Origin: Bacteroidota bacterium
GTDB lineage: Bacteria > Bacteroidota > Bacteroidia > Chitinophagales > Chitinophagaceae
Assembly (NCBI GenBank): GCA_023390215.1
Contig: JAEWDG010000025.1
Location: 1-5,011 of the forward strand
Reading direction: 5' to 3'
DNA: 5,011 nt
In this document: piece by piece, positions 1 through 5,011 of the stretch
How the letters are laid out: every line of letters starts with the position of its first letter
How positions within the stretch are numbered: the stretch's first letter is position 1
Made by a program: the position numbers and the translations under genes
The notes under the pieces: generated by a model
Told to the model about the DNA's origin: nothing
Databases searched by the model: none
The model's input: the letters and a program-made list of their open reading frames with translations, nothing else

Positions 1-231
1 GCAGTCTACTGTGAGTCCCTCATACACGATGGCCTCCACTTTTGGATCATGGCTATAAATAGATTGCAACCAATTGAGCCGCTGATTTTCAGTAAACATG
101 GGAGTTTTATTAATGTTTCTCCCAATGCCGATATAAAGTTTATCGAACAGCGGAAGTGCGCGGTCTATGATATCCGTATGCCCCAGGGTAACGGGATCAA
201 AAGTTCCGGGAAATAAACATATTCGTTCCAT
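1..231 (-). CDS. coaD: Phosphopantetheine adenylyltransferase, N-terminal part (cut by window edge)
   Basis: This is the first 77 codons of a gene that continues beyond position 1; the start is the ATG whose complement lies at 229-231. CoaD joins ATP and 4'-phosphopantetheine to make dephospho-CoA, the next-to-last step of coenzyme A synthesis, in the cytoplasm. The translation opens MERICLFPGTFDPVTLGH, the nucleotidyltransferase signature of this family, with the T/HxGH-type motif TLGH at residues 15-18. His18 and Lys42 fall at the same residue numbers as the catalytic His18 and the Lys42 of the E. coli enzyme, followed by the familiar PMFT. This fixes both identity and start. The family is usually about 150-165 residues, so roughly half is present. 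The gene begins 21 bases after the pyrB stop on the same strand with no visible promoter between, so co-transcription with pyrB is likely (inference). Confidence 0.95.
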   Translation of the reverse strand, partial: MERICLFPGTFDPVTLGHTDIIDRALPLFDKLYIGIGRNINKTPMFTENQRLNWLQSIYSHDPKVEAIVYEGLTVDC

Positions 232-252
232 TGAACTATTTTTCGTTTATGC

Positions 253-1179
253 CTAACTGTTACCAGCCAGTAAATACATCACTGCCATACGAACAGCCAC
301 ACCATTTTCAACCTGGTCGAGAATGATGGAATGTTCGCTGTCGGCAACGTCACTATCGATTTCCACACCCCGGTTTACAGGTCCGGGATGCATGATAATC
401 ACCGGTTTTGATATTTTGTCAAGCAGTTGCCGTTTAATACCATAAGCAAGGTTATATTCTCTCAATGAAGAAAACAACACCTGGTTTTGTCGTTCGAGCT
501 GAATGCGCAAAACATTCGCCACGTCACACCATTGTAAGGCGTTTTCCAGTTTATGTTCAACAATAACGCCCATAGCTTCCGCGATATACTTAGGGATCAG
601 CGTCGGGGGTCCGGCAACCATAACTTCTGCGCCCATTTTTTTAAGCAGCCAGATATTGCTTAGTGCTACCCGTGAATGCATGATATCCCCGATAAGTACG
701 ATTTTTTTTCCTTCAAGACTGCCGGCTTTTTCAATAATGGAAAATGCGTCCAGTAATGCCTGTGTGGGGTGTTCATTAATGCCATCACCAGCATTAATAA
801 TCGCGGTTTCCGGCAGATGTTTGGATAGAAAATGAGGCGCCCCGGAAGCACTGTGCCTCATGACCACCATATCGACTTTCATCGAAAGTATATTTTTGAC
901 CGTATCCAGCAAAGTTTCACCTTTAGAAACGGAGGATCCGGACGCGGAAAAATTTATCGTGTCCGCGCCCAATCTTTTTTCCGCAAGTTCGAAGGAAATT
1001 CTCGTGCGCGTGGAGTTCTCGTAAAAAAGGTTCACAACGGTAACATCGCGGAGAGAAGGCACTTTTTTTACAGGCCTTTGCAACACTTCCTTAAAATTGG
1101 TTGCTGTATTCAGTATAAGAGAAATATCGGAGGGATGGAGATCTTTAATGCCGAGCAGATGTCTGGTGGAGAGTTGCAT
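253..1179 (-). CDS. pyrB: Aspartate carbamoyltransferase, catalytic chain
   Basis: A complete 308-residue protein. It condenses carbamoyl phosphate with L-aspartate to N-carbamoyl-aspartate, the committed step of pyrimidine synthesis. The N-terminal carbamoyl-phosphate domain carries STRTR at residues 56-60, SVSKGETLLDT at 83-93 (Lys86 matches the catalytic-loop lysine of E. coli), Arg108, and HPTQALLD at 137-144. The aspartate domain carries HSR at 168-170, LRIQLERQ at 224-231 (Arg225 and Gln227 are the expected aspartate ligands) and HPGPVNRG at 264-271. All key residues are present and the length is close to the roughly 305-residue unregulated Bacillus-type chain. No regulatory-chain gene (pyrI) is seen in the window, although pyrI could lie elsewhere. 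The gene sits 42 bases after pyrR and 21 bases before coaD, all on one strand, which argues for a shared transcript. The start ATG (1177-1179) gives the expected N-terminus; a dihydroorotase-type or ornithine carbamoyltransferase identity is excluded by the motifs. Confidence 0.97.
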   Translation of the reverse strand: MQLSTRHLLGIKDLHPSDISLILNTATNFKEVLQRPVKKVPSLRDVTVVNLFYENSTRTRISFELAEKRLGADTINFSASGSSVSKGETLLDTVKNILSMKVDMVVMRHSASGAPHFLSKHLPETAIINAGDGINEHPTQALLDAFSIIEKAGSLEGKKIVLIGDIMHSRVALSNIWLLKKMGAEVMVAGPPTLIPKYIAEAMGVIVEHKLENALQWCDVANVLRIQLERQNQVLFSSLREYNLAYGIKRQLLDKISKPVIIMHPGPVNRGVEIDSDVADSEHSIILDQVENGVAVRMAVMYLLAGNS

Positions 1180-1221
1180 TAAGGGGCGAAGCTATTAAAA
1201 ATTCAGGAATGCTGGTTCGGG

Positions 1222-1734
1222 CTATTCATAGATCTGGACTTCATTAGATTCCCAGTTCACTTTAACTTTCTCGGAAGTGCGGGTATCGATCGATTTTCCG
1301 TAATAATCAGGTTGAATTGGAAGTTCCCGGTTAAAATGCCTATTTACGAGTACGCATAATTCAACACTGGCTGGCCGTCCAAAATCCTGTAGCGCATCCA
1401 GCGCGGCTCTGATGGTTCTTCCTGTATACAATACATCGTCTATAAGTATCACTTTTTTTCCTTCTATAGAAAATGGCATATTCGTTTTAGAAGGTTTATG
1501 CAGTTCATTTCTTACATCATCGCGGTAAAATGTAATATCCAGCAGTCCGAAATTCACCGGATGCTGGGGATATAACGAACGGACCTGTTCGATCAATTTT
1601 TCTGCGAAACGCGAACCTCTGGGTTGAATGCCAATGAAATAGATGCCGGCAAGATCACTGTAATTCTCTGTTAGCTGGGCTGCCAGTCGGCGAATGGTTA
1701 GGGAAAGCTGGGATGTGCTGAGAAGAACCTGCAT
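1222..1734 (-). CDS. pyrR: PyrR-type bifunctional pyrimidine regulator / uracil phosphoribosyltransferase
   Basis: A complete 170-residue type I phosphoribosyltransferase. PyrR proteins make UMP from uracil and PRPP, and in Bacillus they also bind pyr mRNA leaders to cause attenuation. The PRPP loop VILIDDVLYTGRT is at residues 95-107, with GIQPRGSRFA at 35-44, DITFYRDD at 66-73, and the late region LVNRHFNRELPI at 129-140, then DYYGKSI and SEKVKV. These follow the PyrR order rather than that of Upp-type uracil or hypoxanthine transferases, and pyrB comes next. Compared from memory with B. subtilis PyrR, several RNA-contact positions differ (T18 to Ala19, R19 to Gln20, H22 to Glu23, H140 to Asn135, R146 to Gln141), while R141 and K152 are kept as Arg136 and Lys147. 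Catalysis looks intact; RNA-based regulation is uncertain. The upstream 68-base gap contains a long palindrome but no recognisable Bacillus-type PyrR binding loop. No strong ribosome binding site is visible, as is common in Bacteroidota. Confidence 0.93.
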   Translation of the reverse strand: MQVLLSTSQLSLTIRRLAAQLTENYSDLAGIYFIGIQPRGSRFAEKLIEQVRSLYPQHPVNFGLLDITFYRDDVRNELHKPSKTNMPFSIEGKKVILIDDVLYTGRTIRAALDALQDFGRPASVELCVLVNRHFNRELPIQPDYYGKSIDTRTSEKVKVNWESNEVQIYE

Positions 1735-1752
1735 GGGAGTCGTTAGTTTTCC

Positions 1753-1792
1753 CCCTAAACCTATAAGGTTTTAAGACCTTATAGGTTTAGGG
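1753..1792. repeat. Long nested palindrome (17-bp perfect stem) between pruA and pyrR
   Basis: The arms 1753-1769 and 1776-1792 are perfect reverse complements of 17 bases around a 6-base loop (1770-1775). With small bulges at 1793 and 1796 the stem extends by six more pairs to 1747-1800. Each arm is itself an inverted repeat: AAACCT-ATA-AGGTTT at 1757-1771 and ACCT-TAT-AGGT at 1776-1786. The element lies after the pruA stop and ahead of the pyrR start, so it could end the pruA transcript or act in the pyrR leader. It is not a standard intrinsic terminator, because the base of the stem has U-rich sequence on its 5' side and A-rich on its 3' side whichever strand is read. Alternatives are a dispersed REP-like intergenic repeat or a DNA site for a dimeric protein. 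The palindrome is certain; its role is not. Confidence 0.85.
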
Positions 1793-1802
1793 AGGCAAAA
1801 AG

Positions 1803-3437
1803 TTATTTTTCCTGGAGGAAAGAATAGCGATAATCGGTAGGTGAACTAAAAGTTTCCTTGATCGTACGGGCACTCAGCCACCTGTACAGGTTGAGCTGGG
1901 ATCCCGCCTTGTCGTTGGTGCCACTGGCACGCGCACCGCCGAAAGGCTGTTGGCCAACTACAGCGCCGGTTGGTTTATCATTTATATAAAAGTTACCTGC
2001 GCTGTTGCGTAATTTATTTGTAGCCAGTTCTACTGCGTAACGGTCGCGGGCGATAACAGCGCCAGTAAGCGCATAACCGGAAGTGTTATCTACCAGCCGC
2101 AAAGTTTCCTCAAATTTATTTTCGTCATATACGTACACGGTAAGTATTGGACCAAATAATTCCTCGCACATGGTTACATAATGCGGATCATTGACCTCCA
2201 GAACCGTTGGTTCAATAAAATAGCCCTTTGACTTATCCGCCTTACCCCCAACCCAGGTTTTAACTCCACTGTTTCTCTTCCTCGCTTCTTTCAGATAACC
2301 GTCAAGTTTATCGAAACTTTTTTCATCTATTACTGCGTTAACGAAATTCGTAAAATCTTCCACTGATCCCATTTTCATCGACTTCACTTCTTCAATCAGT
2401 TTCTTTTTCACTTCCGCTGCGAGGTTGGAAGGTATATAAGCCCGGGATGCGGCAGAACATTTTTGACCCTGGTATTCGAAAGCACCACGTGCAAGAGCTG
2501 TCACCAAAACATCTGTATCCGCAGAGCGGTGTGCGATAACGAAATCCTTTCCCCCCGTCTCGCCAACGATACGGGGATAAGACTTATACGTGTTCATATT
2601 CCGGCCGATGGTTTCCCACATCCGGTTAAATACGCCTGTACTCCCTGTAAAATGCAATCCGGCGAATTCGGGATGATTAAATACAACATCACCAATAGTT
2701 GGACCATCAACATATACAAGATTGATCACACCATCCGGTAAACCGGCTTCTTTCAAAATGCGCATAAACATTTGCGCACTGTACACCTGCGTATTTGCAC
2801 ATTTCCATACCACCACGTTTCCGCACATAGCCGCTGAAGTAGGAAGGTTCCCTCCTATCGCCGTGAAATTAAAGGGCGTAAGTGCGAATACAAATCCTTC
2901 AAGTGGACGGTATTCCATACGATTGTACATGCCGGGTCCGCTGACCGGTTGCTGGCGGTAAATCTCACTCAGGAAATGCACATTAAACCGTAGAAAGTCG
3001 ATGAGTTCGCATGCAGCATCAATTTCAGCCTGAAATGCATTTTTACTCTGACCAAGCATCGTCGTTCCGTTAATATAAGGCCTGTATTTCCCCGCAAGCA
3101 GATCCGCTGCGCGAAGAAAAATATTCGCCCGGTTTTCCCAGCTCATGGCGGCCCATTTATCTTTGGCCTTCAACGCCGCGTTAATGGCTTTGGTTACGTG
3201 TTTTGCTTCTCCAACATGAAAATTTCCAAGTACGAACTGATGATCATGCGGCGGTCTGATGGGCATGGTTCGGCCTGTACGGACCTCTTCATTTCCAATG
3301 TACATTGGCACATCGATCTTTTCAGCTTTAAGTTCGGCAAGCGCTGCTTTTAATCTTTTTTTTTCGGGAGATCCGGGCGCATATGAGAGAACCGGCTCAT
3401 TAGCCGGAAGCGGATAATAAAAGTCTCCAAATTGCAT
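1803..3437 (-). CDS. pruA: L-glutamate gamma-semialdehyde (1-pyrroline-5-carboxylate) dehydrogenase
   Basis: A complete 544-residue aldehyde dehydrogenase. It oxidises glutamate-5-semialdehyde, the open form of P5C, to glutamate with NAD+, the second step of proline use. In order: the oxyanion asparagine in TPFNF (187-191), the NAD-site VVWK (209-212), FTGST (263-267), the general-base glutamate in ETGGKD (Glu293), the catalytic cysteine in GQKCSAASR (Cys327), EELFGP (425-430), and the C-terminal QQPFGGARASGTNDKAG (496-512). The last block, and GNFYINDKPTG before it, closely match my recollection of the ALDH4 family that includes the human mitochondrial enzyme. The N-terminal NEPVLSYAPGSPE also aligns with that family, supporting this start. 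There is no proline dehydrogenase domain, so the protein is monofunctional, unlike the fused PutA of many proteobacteria. No proline dehydrogenase gene is in the window. The gene begins 38 bases after prfB with no clear promoter. Confidence 0.95.
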   Translation of the reverse strand: MQFGDFYYPLPANEPVLSYAPGSPEKKRLKAALAELKAEKIDVPMYIGNEEVRTGRTMPIRPPHDHQFVLGNFHVGEAKHVTKAINAALKAKDKWAAMSWENRANIFLRAADLLAGKYRPYINGTTMLGQSKNAFQAEIDAACELIDFLRFNVHFLSEIYRQQPVSGPGMYNRMEYRPLEGFVFALTPFNFTAIGGNLPTSAAMCGNVVVWKCANTQVYSAQMFMRILKEAGLPDGVINLVYVDGPTIGDVVFNHPEFAGLHFTGSTGVFNRMWETIGRNMNTYKSYPRIVGETGGKDFVIAHRSADTDVLVTALARGAFEYQGQKCSAASRAYIPSNLAAEVKKKLIEEVKSMKMGSVEDFTNFVNAVIDEKSFDKLDGYLKEARKRNSGVKTWVGGKADKSKGYFIEPTVLEVNDPHYVTMCEELFGPILTVYVYDENKFEETLRLVDNTSGYALTGAVIARDRYAVELATNKLRNSAGNFYINDKPTGAVVGQQPFGGARASGTNDKAGSQLNLYRWLSARTIKETFSSPTDYRYSFLQEK

Positions 3438-3475
3438 AGCAGAATTTTTATTTGCGTTTAATCGTTAACGTTATA

Positions 3476-4565
3476 TTATGCGTTTTCCTTCTCACTCATG
3501 AGGTATGCTTTGATAAAGCCGTCGAGTTCACCATCCATAACCGGCTGTACATTTCCTACCTCAAAATCCGTCCGGTGATCTTTGATCATTTTATAAGGAT
3601 GAAAAACATAAGACCTGATCTGGCTTCCCCATTCTATTTTCTTCTTGGTCGCATTTTTTGAATCAATCGCTTCCTGCCGCCTGCGCATCTCCTCTTCATA
3701 GAGCCGGCTTTTCAGCATGGCCATGGCCTTTTCTCTGTTCTCTCCCTGGGTTCTCGCCTGCTGGCATTCCACAATGATCCCTGAAGGTTTATGTGTTAGC
3801 CGAACGGCTGTTTCCACCTTGTTCACATTTTGCCCACCTGCGCCTCCGCTTCTGAAAAAAGCCCACTCAACATCCGCCGGGTTAACTGTAATTTCAATAC
3901 TGTCATCAATTAAAGGATACACATATACGGAAGCAAAAGATGTATGCCTGCGTGCGTTGCTATCAAAGGGAGATATGCGAACCAGTCTGTGAACGCCGCT
4001 TTCACCTTTAAGGAATCCGAAGGCAAAGGGACCATCGAACTGAAACGTGCATGTCTTGATTCCCGCGCCATCACCCCACTGCCAATCCAGTTCGCTCACA
4101 GACCAGCCCTGCTTTTCTCCATACATGCGATACATGCGGGCAAGCATTTCTGCCCAGTCCTGGCTTTCCGTTCCACCCGCACCACTATTAATTTGCAAAA
4201 TGGCGGGCAGTGCATCTGAAGGATCATTCAGGGTACTTTTGAATTCGGCCTCTTCGATAAGGTTATCTGCTTTATCAAAAGCCTCCTTTACTTCTTCTTC
4301 AGCAGCCTCCCCTTCCTTCCAAAAATCAAAAAGTACAGCGAAATCTTCCACCGCGGACTCAACCGCATGGTACATATCTACCCAATACTCATTAACCTTA
4401 TTCTCTTTAAGGATAGCGGTAGCCCTGGCATTATCGTCCCAGAAACCCGGCGCCAAGGTAAGCTGTTTGTCATTTGCTATTTTAGCTTCTCTGTTATCGA
4501 CGTCAAAGAAACCTCCTCAAGACCAACATACGGTCTCTCATAGATTTAAGCTGCTCAGTTGTCAT
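3476..4565 (-). CDS. prfB: Peptide chain release factor 2, made by programmed +1 frameshift
   Basis: RF2 recognises UGA and UAA stop codons and triggers peptide release on the ribosome. The gene is in two frames. Codons 1-20 start at the ATG at 4563-4565 ([20 protein letters not shown]) and run into an in-frame TGA at 4503-4505. Skipping T4505 continues in the next frame as [14 protein letters not shown], then APGFWDD, a family hallmark, to the TAA at 3476-3478. The joined product is 362 residues, close to the 365 of E. coli. The stop-codon reading motif SPF is at 198-200 and the catalytic GGQ at 243-245 within [20 protein letters not shown] rather than PxT marks RF2 and not RF1. The long frame alone appears to start only at a TTG (4454-4456) or later, which would wrongly remove the N-terminus. 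RF2 controls its own level: when it is scarce, ribosomes pause at the UGA and shift. pruA follows by 38 bases. Confidence 0.97.
4502..4517 (-). other. prfB programmed +1 frameshift site with internal Shine-Dalgarno
   Basis: On the minus strand the site reads AGGAGG TTT CTT TGA C. The AGGAGG (4512-4517) lies one codon before the slippery CTT (4506-4508), followed by the stop TGA (4503-4505) and C. The geometry is identical to the E. coli site AGG GGG TAT CTT TGA C. The tRNA on CTT slips to TTT and the downstream frame begins with GAC at 4502-4504. Frame arithmetic agrees: 4565 to 4508 is a whole number of codons, and so is 4504 to 4456. Confidence 0.96.
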
Positions 4566-4569
4566 GACA

Positions 4570-4602
4570 CAAAGATAATTGTTTGAAAAGAAGGCATATA
4601 AA
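4570..4602 (-). promoter_or_regulatory. Probable Bacteroidota-type promoter for prfB
   Basis: Minus strand TATCTTTG (4577 to 4570) is a full match to the TAnnTTTG -7 box of Bacteroidota promoters. Twenty-one bases upstream is TTTA (4602 to 4599), one mismatch from the TTTG -33 box. The -7 box ends only four bases before the prfB ATG at 4565, so transcription would begin at or within a few bases of the start codon. The motif match is seen directly; promoter function is inferred. Confidence 0.55.
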
Positions 4603-4604
4603 GT

Positions 4605-4633
4605 TTTGTTAGCCCCATATTGTACAATGTTTG
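4605..4633 (+). promoter_or_regulatory. Possible promoter for the divergent small gene
   Basis: Plus strand TTTG (4605-4608) and AATGTTTG (4626-4633, one mismatch to TAnnTTTG) are 17 bases apart, within the range reported for Flavobacterium promoters. The start point would lie close to 4638, immediately before the small gene. It overlaps the upstream side of the proposed prfB promoter, so the two would compete for the same DNA. Weak evidence because one key base is missing. Confidence 0.3.
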
Positions 4634-4636
4634 CTT

Positions 4637-4642
4637 AAGGAG
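4637..4642 (+). promoter_or_regulatory. Shine-Dalgarno-like site deciding the start at 4647
   Basis: AAGGAG ends four bases before the ATG at 4647-4649. It favours this ATG over a TTG at 4620 that would add nine residues. The strong match is notable because initiation in Bacteroidota generally does not depend on such sites. Confidence 0.5.
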
Positions 4643-4646
4643 AATT

Positions 4647-4925
4647 ATGAAATTACAGTATGGCCGGAATATGCAGTTTACCCGGCTGATTAAAGTAAAC
4701 GGGTTGCTGAAGGAGTTCAACTTTACCAAGGCCAACAGGGACAATACCGGATCTTTTAGTGTTGATACCATTGATGACCGGGGCAACCGGATCATTTTTT
4801 CCATGATCAAAACAGAAAAAGGCTGGGAACTTGAGCCGGAGTCCTTCCTCCCCGGGTGGATCTCCGCCATAGAGCCTCAGTTGAATAAACAGATTGAGGA
4901 TGAATTTCAACAGATAGCGGGCTAA
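4647..4925 (+). CDS. Small conserved-looking protein of unknown function (92 residues)
   Basis: I do not recognise a named family. The ATG at 4647 has an AAGGAG four bases upstream; the frame is open further back to a TTG at 4620, but the ATG is the better start. The protein begins MKLQYGRNMQFTRLIKVNG and is soluble in character: no signal peptide, no membrane segment, no cysteines. The first two thirds look beta-rich, with FSVDTIDDRGNRIIFSMI around residues 37-54 and a tryptophan-containing strand GWEL near 60. The end (about 70-92), after PGWISAIEPQ, is a probable helix with alternating charge, EDEFQQIAG. A small domain reading as beta strands plus a terminal helix would fit. It is transcribed away from prfB, so it shares no operon with any gene here and the neighbourhood gives no clue to its role. 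Codon use looks like that of its neighbours. That it is a real gene is supported by the start signals, composition and lack of a competing frame. Confidence 0.75.
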   Translation: MKLQYGRNMQFTRLIKVNGLLKEFNFTKANRDNTGSFSVDTIDDRGNRIIFSMIKTEKGWELEPESFLPGWISAIEPQLNKQIEDEFQQIAG

Positions 4926-5011
4926 CCCCGTAGAAAATTATTTCACGTCCCTGTTCGGAAAGATTTTAGAAAAACAGCTCAAAGAAGTTTTCCCCACAAT
5001 TAGCTCTACCT
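4926..5011. other. Window end, no gene supported
   Basis: These 86 bases show no clear start codon on the plus strand, no terminator hairpin after the small gene, and no RNA gene. A plus-strand frame is open from 4918 to the edge but has no usual start codon. A minus-strand frame is open from the edge to a TAA at 4938-4940 and could be the last 23 codons of a convergent gene. Neither can be decided from this window. Confidence 0.5.

Noticed and set aside
503..1182. Plus-strand open frames opposite pyrB
   Set aside because: The minus strand has every aspartate carbamoyltransferase motif in one intact frame, and the plus-strand translations look like no protein.
1741..1800. Standard intrinsic terminator for pruA
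   Set aside because: The hairpin is strong enough, but no U-tract follows it on either strand; the 3' flank is A-rich both ways. A non-standard terminator remains possible.
1735..1802. Bacillus-type PyrR-binding attenuator in the pyrR leader
   Set aside because: The hairpin loop is CUUAAA and no GAGAGG-like loop is present on the transcribed strand.
3463..3470. Palindrome CGTTAACG between prfB and pruA as an operator
   Set aside because: Eight bases only, with no flanking symmetry or nearby promoter box; expected by chance in AT-rich spacer.
4122..4140. Direct repeat ATACATGCG, two copies ten bases apart
   Set aside because: It encodes the RMYRMY stretch of RF2 in a conserved coding region; simple codon repetition.
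4503..4505. In-frame TGA read as a nonsense mutation making prfB a pseudogene
   Set aside because: The surrounding AGGAGG-TTT-CTT-TGA-C is the classical programmed shift site and the next frame continues the family sequence exactly.
4047..4586. Plus-strand open frame of 179 codons opposite prfB
   Set aside because: It lies antisense to a well-conserved RF2 gene, its translation is rich in Ser and Ala without any family signature, and it covers the frameshift site. It is a shadow of prfB.
4991..5000. DnaA-box-like TTCCCCACA near the right edge
   Set aside because: Two mismatches to TTATCCACA and no other boxes nearby; no support for an origin.

Overview
The window looks like chromosomal housekeeping DNA from a member of the Bacteroidota, probably near the Chitinophagia/Sphingobacteriia. 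This placement is an inference. It rests on the style of the proteins, a stand-alone ALDH4-type P5C dehydrogenase, moderate base composition, and a promoter-like TAnnTTTG box (TATCTTTG) just upstream of prfB. No phage, transposon, CRISPR array, tRNA or rRNA is visible.

Layout: positions 1 to 4565 are read almost entirely from the minus strand. In the order of transcription the genes are prfB (4565 to 3476), pruA (3437 to 1803), pyrR (1734 to 1222), pyrB (1179 to 253) and coaD (231 to beyond position 1, so cut by the window edge). A short gene of unknown function, 4647 to 4925, runs divergently on the plus strand from the far side of the prfB promoter region. The last 86 bases hold no gene that can be supported.

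How the genes fit together: prfB encodes peptide chain release factor 2 and carries the classical self-regulating +1 frameshift, so the protein is encoded in two overlapping frames and its start lies upstream of the long open frame. pruA encodes the second enzyme of proline breakdown, P5C to glutamate. pyrR and pyrB form a small pyrimidine group, a PyrR-type uracil phosphoribosyltransferase/regulator followed by the aspartate carbamoyltransferase catalytic chain. coaD, the penultimate step of coenzyme A synthesis, follows pyrB after 21 bases. Spacings of 38, 42 and 21 bases allow read-through. The largest gap among the minus-strand genes (68 bases, between pruA and pyrR) holds a striking palindrome.

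The most interesting signals are the prfB frameshift cassette with a perfect internal Shine-Dalgarno sequence, a possible near-leaderless prfB promoter, the nested palindrome in front of pyrR, and a PyrR that seems to lack several residues used for RNA binding in Bacillus. I see no evidence for a previously undescribed multi-gene system here.
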